Shown here: one piece after another, positions 1 through 6,892 of the stretch
How positions within the stretch are numbered: the stretch's first letter is position 1
How the letters are laid out: every line of letters begins with the position of its first letter
From: Cellvibrionales bacterium UBA4495
GTDB lineage: Bacteria; Pseudomonadota; Gammaproteobacteria; Pseudomonadales; Porticoccaceae
DNA: 6,976 nt
Assembly (NCBI GenBank): GCA_002388905.1
Contig: DGNJ01000116.1
Coordinates: 27,042 to 34,017 of the forward strand
Direction of reading: 5' to 3'
Position numbers and translations under genes: made by a program
The notes under the pieces: model-generated
What the model saw: only the letters and a program-made list of their open reading frames with translations
Databases searched by the model: none
What the model was told of the DNA's origin: nothing

Positions 1-496
1 GGGCCCGGGCGATGGCCACCCGCTGGCGCTCGCCGCCAGACAGGGCGGCGGGCCGGTGCTCAAGCCGGTGCGAAAGACCCACGCGGGCCAATAATTCGTC
101 GGCTACGGCCCCGGCATCGGCCATGGTACGCCCGGCAATCAGCAGGGGCATGGCGACATTTTCCCGGGCGCTGAACTCCCCCAGAAGGTGGTGGAACTGG
201 TAGACAAAACCCAGGTGCCTGTTGCGCCAGGAAGCCCGCCGGCTCTCGGAGAGAGCGTGGATATCCTGACCCAACACCTGGACTTCCCCGGTGGTAGGAT
301 CGTCGAGTCCACCCATCAGGTTTAGCAGGGTGGACTTGCCCGAACCGGAGGCCCCGACAATGGCGACCCGCTCGCCCGCGCCGATATCGCAACTGAGGTC
401 CGAGAGGACTTTGACCAGGTCGGTGCCCTGGCGATAATCCTTGCCGACATGCCGGCACCGGAGCACCGTCGGCCGGTCCGTGATGTCATCGGTCAT
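1..496 (-). CDS. lolD: LolD, lipoprotein-releasing ABC transporter ATPase (partial, 3' end outside window)
   Basis: ATP-binding subunit of the LolCDE complex. It powers release of outer-membrane lipoproteins from the inner membrane to the periplasmic carrier LolA, and acts on the cytoplasmic face. The first 165 residues are visible. They contain a Walker A motif GASGSGKST (48-56), a Q-loop with the LolD-typical YQFHHLL (99-105), the family block ENVAMPLLI (112-120) and the ABC signature LSGGERQR (152-159). LolD is usually about 230 residues, so roughly 65 residues, with Walker B and the H-loop, lie beyond the left edge. The ATG at 496 is preceded by GGAGG (506-510) with a 9-base spacer. The start lies inside the end of lolC (11-base overlap), which suggests translational coupling. 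The FHHLL and ENVAMPLLI motifs separate it from related exporters such as MacB or FtsE. The family assignment is very secure. Confidence 0.96.
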   Translation of the reverse strand, partial: MTDDITDRPTVLRCRHVGKDYRQGTDLVKVLSDLSCDIGAGERVAIVGASGSGKSTLLNLMGGLDDPTTGEVQVLGQDIHALSESRRASWRNRHLGFVYQFHHLLGEFSARENVAMPLLIAGRTMADAGAVADELLARVGLSHRLEHRPAALSGGERQRVAIARA

Positions 497-1739
497 AGCG
501 CAGCACCTCCGCAGGGCTGACCAGGCCCGCGCGACGGGCCGGGTAGAGTGTGGCAAGCAGGCTGATCAGGACCCCCAGAGCGGCGATCAGCACCACATCG
601 AGCCATTGCAGGTCCGTGGGCAGCCGGCTGATAAAATAAACCTCGGGGTCGAAAATCCGGAAACCGAACAACCCTTCCGCCAGGCTGACGATTTCTCCCA
701 GTTGCCAGGCCACAAGGCAGCCCAGCACGACGCCGAAAAGCACGCCGCCAACCCCCACGGCCGCCCCCTGAACCCGGAAAATGGCGGCGACGGTGGGGCC
801 CGTGGCGCCCATGGTTCGCAGCACGGCAATATCCCTGCGCTTGTCGGCCACCATCAGCACCAAGCTGGCGACGATATTGAAAGCCGCCACGGCTATAATC
901 ACTGCCAGGAGCAGCCCCACCACCGTCTTTTCCATACGAATAGCCTGGAACAGGCTCGCAAAGCTGGACTCCCAGGTGCGCACCCGCGCACCGCCGGGAA
1001 CCTCGGCCTCCAGGGCCGGCAATACCCTGGCCACCGCGAACGGGTCCCGGACCGTCAGGCGCACGCCGTGGATATCCTCGCCCATGCGCAGCAGTTTCCG
1101 GGCATCGTCCATATGGACGATGGCGATACCGGTATCCACCTGCGCCCCGGTGCGGTAAATGCCCACCACCCGAAGGCGCTTGCTGCGGGGAAAGACTCCA
1201 ACAGGCGTAATCGTGACGTCGGGCAGAGTCAGCAGAACGGTATCGCCGGTCATGACCCCCAGGGAGCGGGCCAGCAGGCTGCCCAGCACCACACCAAATT
1301 CGCCGGCCGCCAGCCGGTCAATATCCCCGGCGAGCATATGCTGCCTGAGGGGCCCGAGATTGGCGCTGGCCCGGGGGTCTATTCCCTGGAGGCTGACGCC
1401 TTGCAACTCGCCTCCGCCGGACAACATCCCCTGCCCCTCCACGAAGGGGGCCGCGCTCTCGACGCCCGGCACTGCCTCCAGGGCCGGCACTATTGCCGAC
1501 CACCGGCCCTGTTCCTGCCGCTGCTCGATGGTGACGTGGGGCACCACGTTGAGGATGCGGGTCTTGATCTCCCGGTCAAAACCATTCATCACCGACAGAA
1601 CCACGATCAGCGCGGTCACCCCCAGTGCCATGGCCCCGAAGGAAAAACCGGACACCAGGGAGAAAAAGCCCTCGCGCTGCTTGCTGCGGACATAGCGAAG
1701 GCCGACAAAAAGGGGCAATGTTTTTTTCATCCGGCGCAT
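486..1739 (-). CDS. lolC: LolC/LolE-family lipoprotein-releasing permease, LolC-like
   Basis: Inner-membrane permease subunit of the Lol ABC transporter, which extracts outer-membrane lipoproteins and hands them to LolA. It has 417 residues, about the family length. It shows the N-terminal [10 protein letters not shown], a first membrane segment (about 28-52) ending in [10 protein letters not shown], a large periplasmic domain (about 55-268), three C-terminal membrane segments (about 272-297, 318-350, 378-400), and YPARRA plus PAEVLRYDR at the end. [11 protein letters not shown] (178-188) matches the LolC hook loop (PMGRIPSQR in E. coli LolC), which docks Lol[10 protein letters not shown] (263-271) and the RYD terminus are also LolC-like, while ILNVVPH and EVYFISRLP recall LolE. 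It may therefore be LolC or a single hybrid LolF. A TAA lies directly before the ATG at 1739. The ATG at 1730 ([13 protein letters not shown]) fits E. coli LolC length equally well. Neither start has a clear ribosome binding site. Confidence 0.93.
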   Translation of the reverse strand: MRRMKKTLPLFVGLRYVRSKQREGFFSLVSGFSFGAMALGVTALIVVLSVMNGFDREIKTRILNVVPHVTIEQRQEQGRWSAIVPALEAVPGVESAAPFVEGQGMLSGGGELQGVSLQGIDPRASANLGPLRQHMLAGDIDRLAAGEFGVVLGSLLARSLGVMTGDTVLLTLPDVTITPVGVFPRSKRLRVVGIYRTGAQVDTGIAIVHMDDARKLLRMGEDIHGVRLTVRDPFAVARVLPALEAEVPGGARVRTWESSFASLFQAIRMEKTVVGLLLAVIIAVAAFNIVASLVLMVADKRRDIAVLRTMGATGPTVAAIFRVQGAAVGVGGVLFGVVLGCLVAWQLGEIVSLAEGLFGFRIFDPEVYFISRLPTDLQWLDVVLIAALGVLISLLATLYPARRAGLVSPAEVLRYDR

Positions 1740-1779
1740 TTAAACCAAAAGGGGCAACCGTCACAAGCGTTACCCGCAA

Positions 1780-1807
1780 ATGATCCCCGCACCGCTTCAG
1801 CCGTCAA
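1780..1807 (-). promoter_or_regulatory. Possible sigma70-type promoter for lolCD
   Basis: Read on the minus strand, TTGACG (1802-1807, 5 of 6 to the -35 consensus) is followed after 16 bases by GATCAT (1780-1785, 4 of 6 to the -10 consensus). It would start transcription about 35 bases before the lolC ATG. The -10 is weak, so this is a tentative call. It lies in the only non-coding gap upstream of lolC. Confidence 0.3.
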
Positions 1808-1828
1808 TTCCGGGGAACGCGAACCAGG

Positions 1829-1859
1829 TTGTACTTTAGCGGCCATACCTGTCTATAAT
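1829..1859 (+). promoter_or_regulatory. Sigma70-type promoter of the small exported-protein gene
   Basis: TTGTAC (1829-1834) and a perfect TATAAT (1854-1859) are separated by 19 bases, slightly longer than the ideal 17. Transcription would begin near 1866. That leaves a leader of about 28 bases before the ATG at 1894, but only about 10 before the ATG at 1876, which favours the downstream start. The perfect -10 makes this the clearest promoter in the window. It is divergent from lolC. Confidence 0.6.
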
Positions 1860-1882
1860 CAGAGCCGAAAAAAGGATGACCC

Positions 1883-1888
1883 GGGAAG
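1883..1888 (+). promoter_or_regulatory. Ribosome binding site that decides the start at 1894
   Basis: GGGAAG lies 5 bases before the ATG at 1894. The alternative in-frame ATG at 1876 has AAAAAAGG touching the start codon, too close for use, and would put charged residues MTREDN ahead of the signal peptide. Confidence 0.55.
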
Positions 1889-1893
1889 ATAAT

Positions 1894-2205
1894 ATGGGAA
1901 AATACGCAATCGCCTTGATCGCTGCCCTGGCACTCACCGGCCCGGTGGCGGCAGAACAGGTAACCGTGCCCGTGGGCTCCCAGGCCCCGGCCAAACAGGG
2001 CATGGAAAAACCCCGTCGCGGCATCAGCAAGGAAAAAGTCCGGGAAAAATTCGGCGAACCGGTATCCACCTCACCGGCGGTGGGCGAGCCGCCCATCAGC
2101 GCCTGGGAGTACCCGGAGTATTTTGTCTATTTCGAGTACGACCTGGTTTTGCACACAGTCCTGAAACCGGAAACCGAAAGGGCCGACGCCCAAACAATGG
2201 AGTAA
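1894..2205 (+). CDS. Small exported protein with BamE/SmpA-like motif
   Basis: It encodes 103 residues from the ATG at 1894. The N-terminus is a signal peptide: MGK, then the hydrophobic stretch YAIALIAALALTGPVAA, with probable signal peptidase I cleavage after A20, leaving about 83 mature residues in the periplasm. No lipobox cysteine is present; in fact the protein has no cysteine. The segment RGISKEKVREKFGEP (42-56) resembles the 'G-M-s-x-x-x-V-x-x-x-x-G-x-P' helix turn of BamE/SmpA-type domains. The following aromatic, beta-rich WEYPEYFVYFEYD (71-83) fits the strands that follow in that fold. BamE is a lipoprotein in the beta-barrel assembly complex; this protein is shorter and not lipidated, so its role is unknown. 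It has its own promoter and stands between lolC (divergent) and nqrM (convergent), so it is not part of either operon. That it is a real gene is well supported by promoter, ribosome site and signal peptide; the fold is inference. Confidence 0.8.
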   Translation: MGKYAIALIAALALTGPVAAEQVTVPVGSQAPAKQGMEKPRRGISKEKVREKFGEPVSTSPAVGEPPISAWEYPEYFVYFEYDLVLHTVLKPETERADAQTME

Positions 2206-2286
2206 CTCTCCAAGCCCGCTGGCCCTATGGATGCCCCTGACCATGCCGGCGCAAAGCCCGCGCAGTCACCTTCAAGGCACCAGTGT
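2206..2286. other. Convergent intergenic gap without a recognisable terminator
   Basis: These 81 bases separate the stop codons of the plus-strand small gene and the minus-strand nqrM. Only short imperfect stems such as ATGG/CCAT are visible, with no T-run on either strand, so no intrinsic terminator can be called. Both transcripts may end by Rho or downstream of this gap. Confidence 0.5.
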
Positions 2287-2529
2287 TCAGCGGGAGCGCC
2301 CGGTTCCTCCCACCTCGTAGGCCTGAGACTCCAGGTTCTGCCGTTCGCCGCTTTCCTCGCACCTGGCGGGGTCGTCGCCACAGAATTCGCAGGTGTAATC
2401 CTTCTGCCCAAGAGCGGCACCGACGCCGCCGCAGGAACCGGTGATGGGCTTGCGGCCCATGATCACGCCCACTGACATGGCCGTGACAATGAACAGCAGC
2501 ACCAGCAGCGCGATTGCGAATTCGAGCAT
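2287..2529 (-). CDS. nqrM: NqrM, Na+-NQR maturation factor (DUF539)
   Basis: Small membrane protein needed to assemble a functional Na+-NQR, thought to deliver iron to the NqrD/NqrE centre. It has 80 residues: one N-terminal membrane helix (about 3-24), then MGRKPITGSCGG and CEFCGDDPARC. The four cysteines are at 33, 47, 50 and 57. C33 sits in the GSCGG motif and corresponds in position to the cysteine reported as essential in Vibrio NqrM. The last 20 or so residues are hydrophilic and look poorly conserved. The ATG at 2529 shares one base with the apbE stop (TGATG), and GAGGTGG lies just upstream inside apbE; an in-frame TTG at 2532 is less likely. Its place directly after apbE, at the end of the nqr operon, is typical for gammaproteobacteria. 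Confidence 0.95.
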   Translation of the reverse strand: MLEFAIALLVLLFIVTAMSVGVIMGRKPITGSCGGVGAALGQKDYTCEFCGDDPARCEESGERQNLESQAYEVGGTGRSR

Positions 2530-3593
2530 CAATCCACCTCGGTCAAATAGGGTTCCAGATAGACATTATAACGGTCGACGAAGCCTTCGTCGTCTTTGAC
2601 AACAAGATAGACAGGAATTCCCCGGCTATCGGCCAGGGCCAGGGCGGCATCGGGTCCCATCACCATGAACGCCGTGGCCAGGGCATCCGCCCGGGCCGAG
2701 GTATCCGCCACGACGGTCACGGAAGCCAGCCCGTGGTCGATGGGGTAACCGGTGCGGGGGTCAATGGTATGGGAATAGCGCTTGCCGTCCTTCTCGAAAA
2801 AGTTGCGATAATCCCCGGAAGTCGCCAGACCCGCGTCGCTGAGGGCCAGCACACGCTGGACCTGGCGGGCACCCGCCCGGGGGCGCTCCACGGCGATGCG
2901 CCAGGGTTCGCCCGACGGCTTGACGCCCGAGAGATACAGCTCTCCGCCCACTTCCACCATATGCGAGTTCAGTCCCTGCCCGACCAGATAACGGCTGACC
3001 CGGTCCACCGCATAGCCCTTGGCGATGGCGGAGAGATCCAGCCGTACGGGACCCCTTCGGACCACCACACTGTCCCCCTCCCGGACTTCGAGCTTGTCAA
3101 TACCGTGGCGGCCAACCAGTTCGGCAATTTCGCCGGGCCCGGGAACCCGGTTGCCGGTATCCTCGGGACCGAATCCCCACAGATCCACCAGGGGACCCAC
3201 AGTGGGATCAAAGGCGCCGCCGGTGAGTCGGTGTATACGCCCGGCCAGCACCAGGACCTCGAGCAGCGCCGGAGAGACGGCAAAGGGCTCGCCCACCGGT
3301 GTGCGATTGAGCCGGTTGAGTTCCGAATCCTCAAGGTAAGTGCTCATGGACCGGTTAATTTCGTTGAGAATCCGCCGGATGCCGTCGCCGATATCGGCGG
3401 GAACAGTGGCTTCCCCGGGGAATACCCGCACATGATAGGTGGTGCCCATGGTGGCGCCGGAATAACTCTGGGGTTCCGGTGTTTCGTCTTGCCCGCATCC
3501 GGACAGTACCGCGAGCGACAAAAGCAGGACAAACAAAAACGAGGCCCCGAAGGACCCCGTTCTCGCCGTGCAAAGATTGATAATACTAGCCAC
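2529..3593 (-). CDS. apbE: ApbE, FAD:protein FMN transferase (lipoprotein)
   Basis: Flavin transferase that uses FAD to attach FMN by a phosphoester bond to threonines of NqrB and NqrC on the periplasmic side, a Mg2+-dependent reaction. It has about 354 residues, the family length. The N-terminus is a lipoprotein signal peptide: a hydrophobic run ending in the lipobox LSGC, cysteine about residue 33. ApbE motifs follow in order: [12 protein letters not shown] (about 46-57), [19 protein letters not shown] (about 125-143), [13 protein letters not shown] (about 187-199), [11 protein letters not shown] (about 213-223), [15 protein letters not shown] (about 252-266), [11 protein letters not shown] (about 275-285) and the C-terminal [16 protein letters not shown] (about 298-313), which contains the usual metal-site region. 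No ATG is near the start. GTG at 3593 or TTG at 3596 are the only candidates before the signal peptide, so it overlaps the nqrF end by 8 or 11 bases. Residue +2 after the lipid cysteine is Gly. Confidence 0.94.
   Translation of the reverse strand: MASIINLCTARTGSFGASFLFVLLLSLAVLSGCGQDETPEPQSYSGATMGTTYHVRVFPGEATVPADIGDGIRRILNEINRSMSTYLEDSELNRLNRTPVGEPFAVSPALLEVLVLAGRIHRLTGGAFDPTVGPLVDLWGFGPEDTGNRVPGPGEIAELVGRHGIDKLEVREGDSVVVRRGPVRLDLSAIAKGYAVDRVSRYLVGQGLNSHMVEVGGELYLSGVKPSGEPWRIAVERPRAGARQVQRVLALSDAGLATSGDYRNFFEKDGKRYSHTIDPRTGYPIDHGLASVTVVADTSARADALATAFMVMGPDAALALADSRGIPVYLVVKDDEGFVDRYNVYLEPYLTEVD
2534..2540 (-). promoter_or_regulatory. Ribosome binding site of nqrM
   Basis: On the minus strand GAGGTGG lies within the last codons of apbE, 4 to 7 bases before the nqrM ATG at 2529. 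It supports that ATG over the TTG at 2532 and, with the TGATG junction, points to coupled translation of apbE and nqrM. Confidence 0.6.
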
Positions 3594-4809
3594 CAAAGTC
3601 GTCCAGGAGGATGTTGTCCTTTTCCACCCCCAGGTCGGTGAGCATTTTGATGCAGGCGGCGTTCATCATGGGCGGCCCGCACATATAGTACTCGCAGTCT
3701 TCCGGCGCCTCGTGATCCTTCAGATAATTCTCGTAGAGGACGTTGTGAATAAAGCCGGTGGGACCGCTCCAGTCGTCCTCGGGCAGGGGGTCCGACAGGG
3801 CCAGGTGCCACTCGAAATTGTCGTTTTCCTCCGCCAACCGGTCGTACTCCTCGGTGTAGAAGCATTCCCGCAGGCTTCGTGCGCCGTACCAGAACGAGAT
3901 CTTGCGCTTGGAATTGAGGCGTTTGAGCTGATCGAAAATATGGGAGCGCATGGGCGCCATACCGGCGCCGCCGCCGATAAAGACCATTTCGGCATCGGTG
4001 TCCTTGGCGAAGAACTCGCCAAAGGGACCGAAGACGATGAGCTTGTCGCCCGGCTTCAGGCTGAACACATAGGAGGACATCTGGCCCGGCGGTATGCCCT
4101 TGCTGCCCGGGGGCGGCGTGGCGATCCGGATATTGAACTTGAGGATGCCTTTCTCTTCCGGGTAGTTGGCCATGGAATAGGCGCGGATCACCGGCTCGGT
4201 GACCTTCGACTCCAGGTTAAAGAAACCGAACTTTTCCCAGTCGCCCCGAAAGCGTTCCTCGATGGCGAAATCCTTGAACTTGACGTGATGGGGCGGCGCC
4301 TCAAGCTGGACGTAGCCGCCGGCCCGGAATTTGACGTCCTCGCCCTCGGGCAGGCGCAGGGTCAGTTCCTTGATAAAAGTGGCCACATTGGGGTTGGTAA
4401 CCACCTCACACTCCCACTGCTTGACCCCGAAGACATCCTCGGGAACTTCCACTTTCATGTCCTGCTTGACGGGAACCTGGCAGGACAGGCGCCAGCCTTC
4501 CCGGGCCTCGCGACGATTGAAGTGGCCTTCCTCGGTGGGCAGCATCGCCCCGCCGCCCTCTTCGACAATACATTTGCACTGGGCGCAGCTGCCGCCGCCA
4601 CCACAGGCCGAGGCCAGGAAAATGCCGTTGTTGGCAAGCGTCTGCAACAGCTTGCCGCCGGCTGGCGCGGAAACGGTCTTTTCACCGTTGATTTGGATCT
4701 CCACATTGCCGGAAGCCACCAGCTTGGATCGCGCGCCAAGAATCACCGCCACCAGCGCCAGCACGACTGCGGTGAACATGGCAACGCCTAGTATGATTTC
4801 CAGATTCAT
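3586..4809 (-). CDS. nqrF: NqrF, Na+-NQR subunit F (NADH dehydrogenase, FAD and 2Fe-2S)
   Basis: Entry point of electrons into Na+-NQR: it oxidises NADH through FAD and passes electrons by a 2Fe-2S cluster into the membrane complex. It has 407 residues, the usual length. One N-terminal membrane helix (about 3-25) is followed by a ferredoxin domain with cluster cysteines C69, C75, C78 ([12 protein letters not shown]) and C110 (LSCQVP), matching the Vibrio spacing. The FAD-binding motif RAYSMANYP is at 209-217. The NADH domain has [11 protein letters not shown] (278-288), FWYGARS (306-312) and YMCGPPMMN (375-383, with C377), and the family C-terminus DDFGG. The ATG at 4809 is clear from the family N-terminus. 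The nearest purine-rich sites (GGAG at 4822-4825 and 4827-4830) lie rather far upstream, 12 bases or more. It sits 27 bases after nqrE and overlaps apbE. Confidence 0.98.
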   Translation of the reverse strand: MNLEIILGVAMFTAVVLALVAVILGARSKLVASGNVEIQINGEKTVSAPAGGKLLQTLANNGIFLASACGGGGSCAQCKCIVEEGGGAMLPTEEGHFNRREAREGWRLSCQVPVKQDMKVEVPEDVFGVKQWECEVVTNPNVATFIKELTLRLPEGEDVKFRAGGYVQLEAPPHHVKFKDFAIEERFRGDWEKFGFFNLESKVTEPVIRAYSMANYPEEKGILKFNIRIATPPPGSKGIPPGQMSSYVFSLKPGDKLIVFGPFGEFFAKDTDAEMVFIGGGAGMAPMRSHIFDQLKRLNSKRKISFWYGARSLRECFYTEEYDRLAEENDNFEWHLALSDPLPEDDWSGPTGFIHNVLYENYLKDHEAPEDCEYYMCGPPMMNAACIKMLTDLGVEKDNILLDDFGG

Positions 4810-4836
4810 AGGTTTTTTCTACTCCGCTCCAAGCGC

Positions 4837-5454
4837 TTACAGATCGATACCGCCGAAAGACATAAAGCCCAGGGACATGAGTCCCACGGTGATGAAGGTG
4901 ATGCCAAGGCCCTGGAGGCCGGCCGGCACATCGCTGTATTTCATCTTCTCGCGAATACCCGCCAGGGCCGTGATGGCCAGCGCCCAGCCGATCCCCGCAC
5001 CGAGGCCGTATACCGCGCTCTCGCCGAAGTTGTAGTCCCGCTCCACCATGAACAGGGACGCGCCGAGGATTGCGCAATTCACGGTAATGAGAGGCAGGAA
5101 AACCCCAAGGGCCGCATAGAGGGCGGGCACGTATTTATCGAGAAACATCTCGAGTATCTGGACAATGGCGGCAATGACGCCGATATAGCTGAGCAGGCCC
5201 AGAAAACTGAGGTCTACGGATTTCAGGGCCTCGATGCCCGTCCAGGCCAGCGCGCCTTCCGCCAGCAGGTTATCGAGTATCAGGTAGTTGACCGGCACGG
5301 TGATGGTGAGCACCACCACCACTGCGATGCCCAGGCCCACCGCGGCCTCCACCTTCTTGGAGATGGCAATAAAAGTGCACATGCCCAGAAAGAAGGCCAG
5401 GGCCATATTTTCGATAAAAATCGAGCGGATCAGGAGACTCAGGTAATGTTCCAT
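4837..5454 (-). CDS. nqrE: NqrE, Na+-NQR subunit E
   Basis: Integral membrane subunit of Na+-NQR that pairs with NqrD in an inverted-repeat arrangement; together they hold an intramembrane iron centre on the electron path from NqrF to NqrC. It has 205 residues with about six membrane segments. The two iron-ligand cysteines are present: C26 in GMCTFIAIS and C127 in [12 protein letters not shown]. The start [19 protein letters not shown] is typical, as is the C-terminal half with [19 protein letters not shown]. The ATG at 5454 overlaps the nqrD TGA by one base (TGATG) and is preceded by a strong GGGGGAGG, so translation is probably coupled to nqrD. It is a few residues longer than the Vibrio protein. 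Relatives in Rnf (RnfA) share the fold, but the NQR context and the sequence favour NqrE. Confidence 0.98.
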   Translation of the reverse strand: MEHYLSLLIRSIFIENMALAFFLGMCTFIAISKKVEAAVGLGIAVVVVLTITVPVNYLILDNLLAEGALAWTGIEALKSVDLSFLGLLSYIGVIAAIVQILEMFLDKYVPALYAALGVFLPLITVNCAILGASLFMVERDYNFGESAVYGLGAGIGWALAITALAGIREKMKYSDVPAGLQGLGITFITVGLMSLGFMSFGGIDL

Positions 5455-6113
5455 CAGGCCACCTCCCCCTGGGCTGAATTGGGCGCGATGCGGAATTCAG
5501 GCTCCTCCACCTGATCGGTCTTGACGCTGCGCAACACCCAGATAATCAGGCCGATGATAAAAAAGGCACTGGGGGGAAGCAGCATCAGGCCGTTGGGGAC
5601 GTACCAGCCGCCGGTGCTGGCATTTTCCAGCACCTGCACACCAAAAAGGCTGCCGGACCCGATCAGTTCCCGGAAGAAAGCCACCACCATAAGGATAAAG
5701 CTATACCCGAGGCCATTGCCCACACCGTCCAGGAAACTGGGGATCGGCGGATTTTTCATGGCAAAGGCCTCGGCCCGGCCCATGACAATGCAGTTGGTGA
5801 TAATAAGACCTACGAACACGGACAGTTGCTTGCTGATGTCATAGGCGAAGGCCTTGATCACCTGGTCCACCACGATCACCAGGGAGGCAATAATGGTCAT
5901 CTGCACGATAATGCGGATACTGCCGGGAATGTGGTTGCGAATAATCGATACGAACAGGTTGGAGAAGGCCACCACCGCCGTCAGTGCAATGCACATGACC
6001 AGCGACACCTTCATGCTCGACGTCACCGCCAGCGCCGAGCAAATGCCCAGAATCTGCAAGGCGATGGGATTGTTGTTGAAAATAGGGCCGAGAAGGATGT
6101 CCTTGGTTTTCAC
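5454..6113 (-). CDS. nqrD: NqrD, Na+-NQR subunit D
   Basis: Integral membrane subunit of Na+-NQR and partner of NqrE in holding the intramembrane iron centre. It has about 219 residues with about six membrane segments. [19 protein letters not shown] holds the first ligand cysteine (about residue 25) and [20 protein letters not shown] the second (about 108). [13 protein letters not shown] and a hydrophilic C-terminal tail ([17 protein letters not shown]) follow. The start is not ATG. GTG at 6113 has GGGGAGG with a 7-base spacer and begins 2 bases after the nqrC stop. GTG at 6119 would overlap nqrC by 4 bases (GTGA) but has its Shine-Dalgarno only one base away, so I chose 6113. RnfE is the related Rnf subunit; gene order rules it out here. 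Confidence 0.97.
   Translation of the reverse strand: MKTKDILLGPIFNNNPIALQILGICSALAVTSSMKVSLVMCIALTAVVAFSNLFVSIIRNHIPGSIRIIVQMTIIASLVIVVDQVIKAFAYDISKQLSVFVGLIITNCIVMGRAEAFAMKNPPIPSFLDGVGNGLGYSFILMVVAFFRELIGSGSLFGVQVLENASTGGWYVPNGLMLLPPSAFFIIGLIIWVLRSVKTDQVEEPEFRIAPNSAQGEVA
5462..5469 (-). promoter_or_regulatory. Ribosome binding site of nqrE
   Basis: On the minus strand GGGGGAGG ends 7 bases before the nqrE ATG at 5454, inside the last codons of nqrD. It is one of the strongest Shine-Dalgarno sequences in the window and fixes the nqrE start. Confidence 0.7.
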
Positions 6114-6115
6114 GA

Positions 6116-6892
6116 TCACGCCTCCCCTTGTCGCAGGTTAGAAAGAAATTCCGAATAGCCCCGCTCGCCAAGCCAGAACTGAATGATGTTGTCGACACCG
6201 CGGGTTGTCAGGGTCGCACCGGAGAGACCGTCGACCCTGTATCGGGCCCGGGGCGCGCCCGGCTCCACCTGGCCCTTGATAACGCTCAGGGCCGGATCGG
6301 CGAAGTCTTCGTCGTAAACTTTTTTGCCCTCCCATTTGGCCTTCCAGAGCGGGTTGTCCACTTCTCCGCCCAGGCCCGGGGTTTCGCCATGCTCGTAAAA
6401 GCCGATGCCAGCCACGGTATTGAGGTCGGCCTCCAGAGCGAGGAAGCCGTAGAGAGTGGACCAGAGGCCGTAGCCCCGGATGGGCAGGATGACCTTGCTC
6501 AATTCATCGCCTTCATATACCAGATACACCAGGCCATATTCTTCCTGGCGCTGGATATCGGCGATGTCTTCCTCGGCGGTCAGGGCTTCGGAGGTTCCCG
6601 GCGCCTTGGCGGCCTTGCGCTGCTCGTATTTAGCGGGGTCGACAGCCTCGGTGAACGTCCCGGTCTCGAAATCGATCACACGGGTTTCGACATTCTCGAA
6701 CTGCTCCTCGACGGTCGCCCCCTTTTCCAGTAAGCCGGCCGCGGCAAGGATGTTGCGCTTCATGTCCCGGGCCTTGTTAGCCTCCTGGGCATCGCGCAAC
6801 AGCACCGCAGCCGAAGAGACGACGACCGAGCAGACCAGGCAAAGAGAGACCGCCACCGTCAGGACTTTCTTGATACTTTCATTGCTAGCCAC
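6116..6892 (-). CDS. nqrC: NqrC, Na+-NQR subunit C (FMN-binding)
   Basis: Subunit of Na+-NQR with one membrane helix and a large periplasmic domain carrying covalent FMN; it relays electrons from the NqrD/E iron centre towards NqrB. It has 258 residues, the family length. The N-terminus MASNESIKK closely matches the known NqrC start (MASNNDSIKK in Vibrio) and is read from GTG at 6892. The membrane helix is about 10-32. The FMN-binding domain has [17 protein letters not shown] (137-153), [13 protein letters not shown] (168-180) and [13 protein letters not shown] (221-233). SGAT is the ApbE flavinylation motif, and T227 is the predicted FMN attachment site. AGGAGG 7 bases upstream of GTG 6892 supports this start; the TTG at 6898 would add two residues. 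It overlaps the end of nqrB by 8 bases. Confidence 0.98.
   Translation of the reverse strand: MASNESIKKVLTVAVSLCLVCSVVVSSAAVLLRDAQEANKARDMKRNILAAAGLLEKGATVEEQFENVETRVIDFETGTFTEAVDPAKYEQRKAAKAPGTSEALTAEEDIADIQRQEEYGLVYLVYEGDELSKVILPIRGYGLWSTLYGFLALEADLNTVAGIGFYEHGETPGLGGEVDNPLWKAKWEGKKVYDEDFADPALSVIKGQVEPGAPRARYRVDGLSGATLTTRGVDNIIQFWLGERGYSEFLSNLRQGEA
6121..6127 (-). promoter_or_regulatory. Ribosome binding site that decides the nqrD start
   Basis: On the minus strand GGGGAGG lies 7 bases before GTG 6113 but only 1 base before the alternative GTG 6119. The spacing favours the shorter NqrD. Confidence 0.6.

Noticed and set aside
60..458. Minus-strand open frame of 132 codons at the left edge
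   Set aside because: It is out of frame with lolD, whose frame carries the Walker A, Q-loop and signature motifs over the same bases.
441..1892. Long open frame of 483 codons on the plus strand opposite lolC
   Set aside because: It is antisense to a clear LolC-family gene, is rich in His, Gln, Gly and Ala as expected for an antisense reading of GC-rich coding DNA, and shows no domain or coherent hydrophobic pattern.
2230..2270. Short inverted repeats (ATGG/CCAT, GGC/GCC) as a possible terminator after the small gene
   Set aside because: Stems of only 3-4 base pairs and no T-run on either strand.
2227..2475. Plus-strand open frame opposite nqrM
   Set aside because: It has no signal or domain and lies opposite NqrM, which has its membrane helix and four conserved cysteines.
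2514..3641. Open frame of 375 codons on the plus strand opposite apbE
   Set aside because: It is an antisense shadow of apbE with low-complexity, His- and Gly-rich composition and no start-site support.
3568..4791. Open frame of 407 codons on the plus strand opposite nqrF
   Set aside because: It mirrors nqrF almost exactly, which has every expected cofactor motif. The antisense product has no recognisable motif.
4831..4838. Palindrome AAGCGCTT at the nqrE/nqrF junction
   Set aside because: Only 8 bases, overlapping the nqrE stop, with no spacing or repeat suggesting an operator; likely chance.
6880..6882. ATG on the minus strand near the start of nqrC
   Set aside because: It is out of frame with NqrC. 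The family N-terminus MASN is read from GTG 6892.
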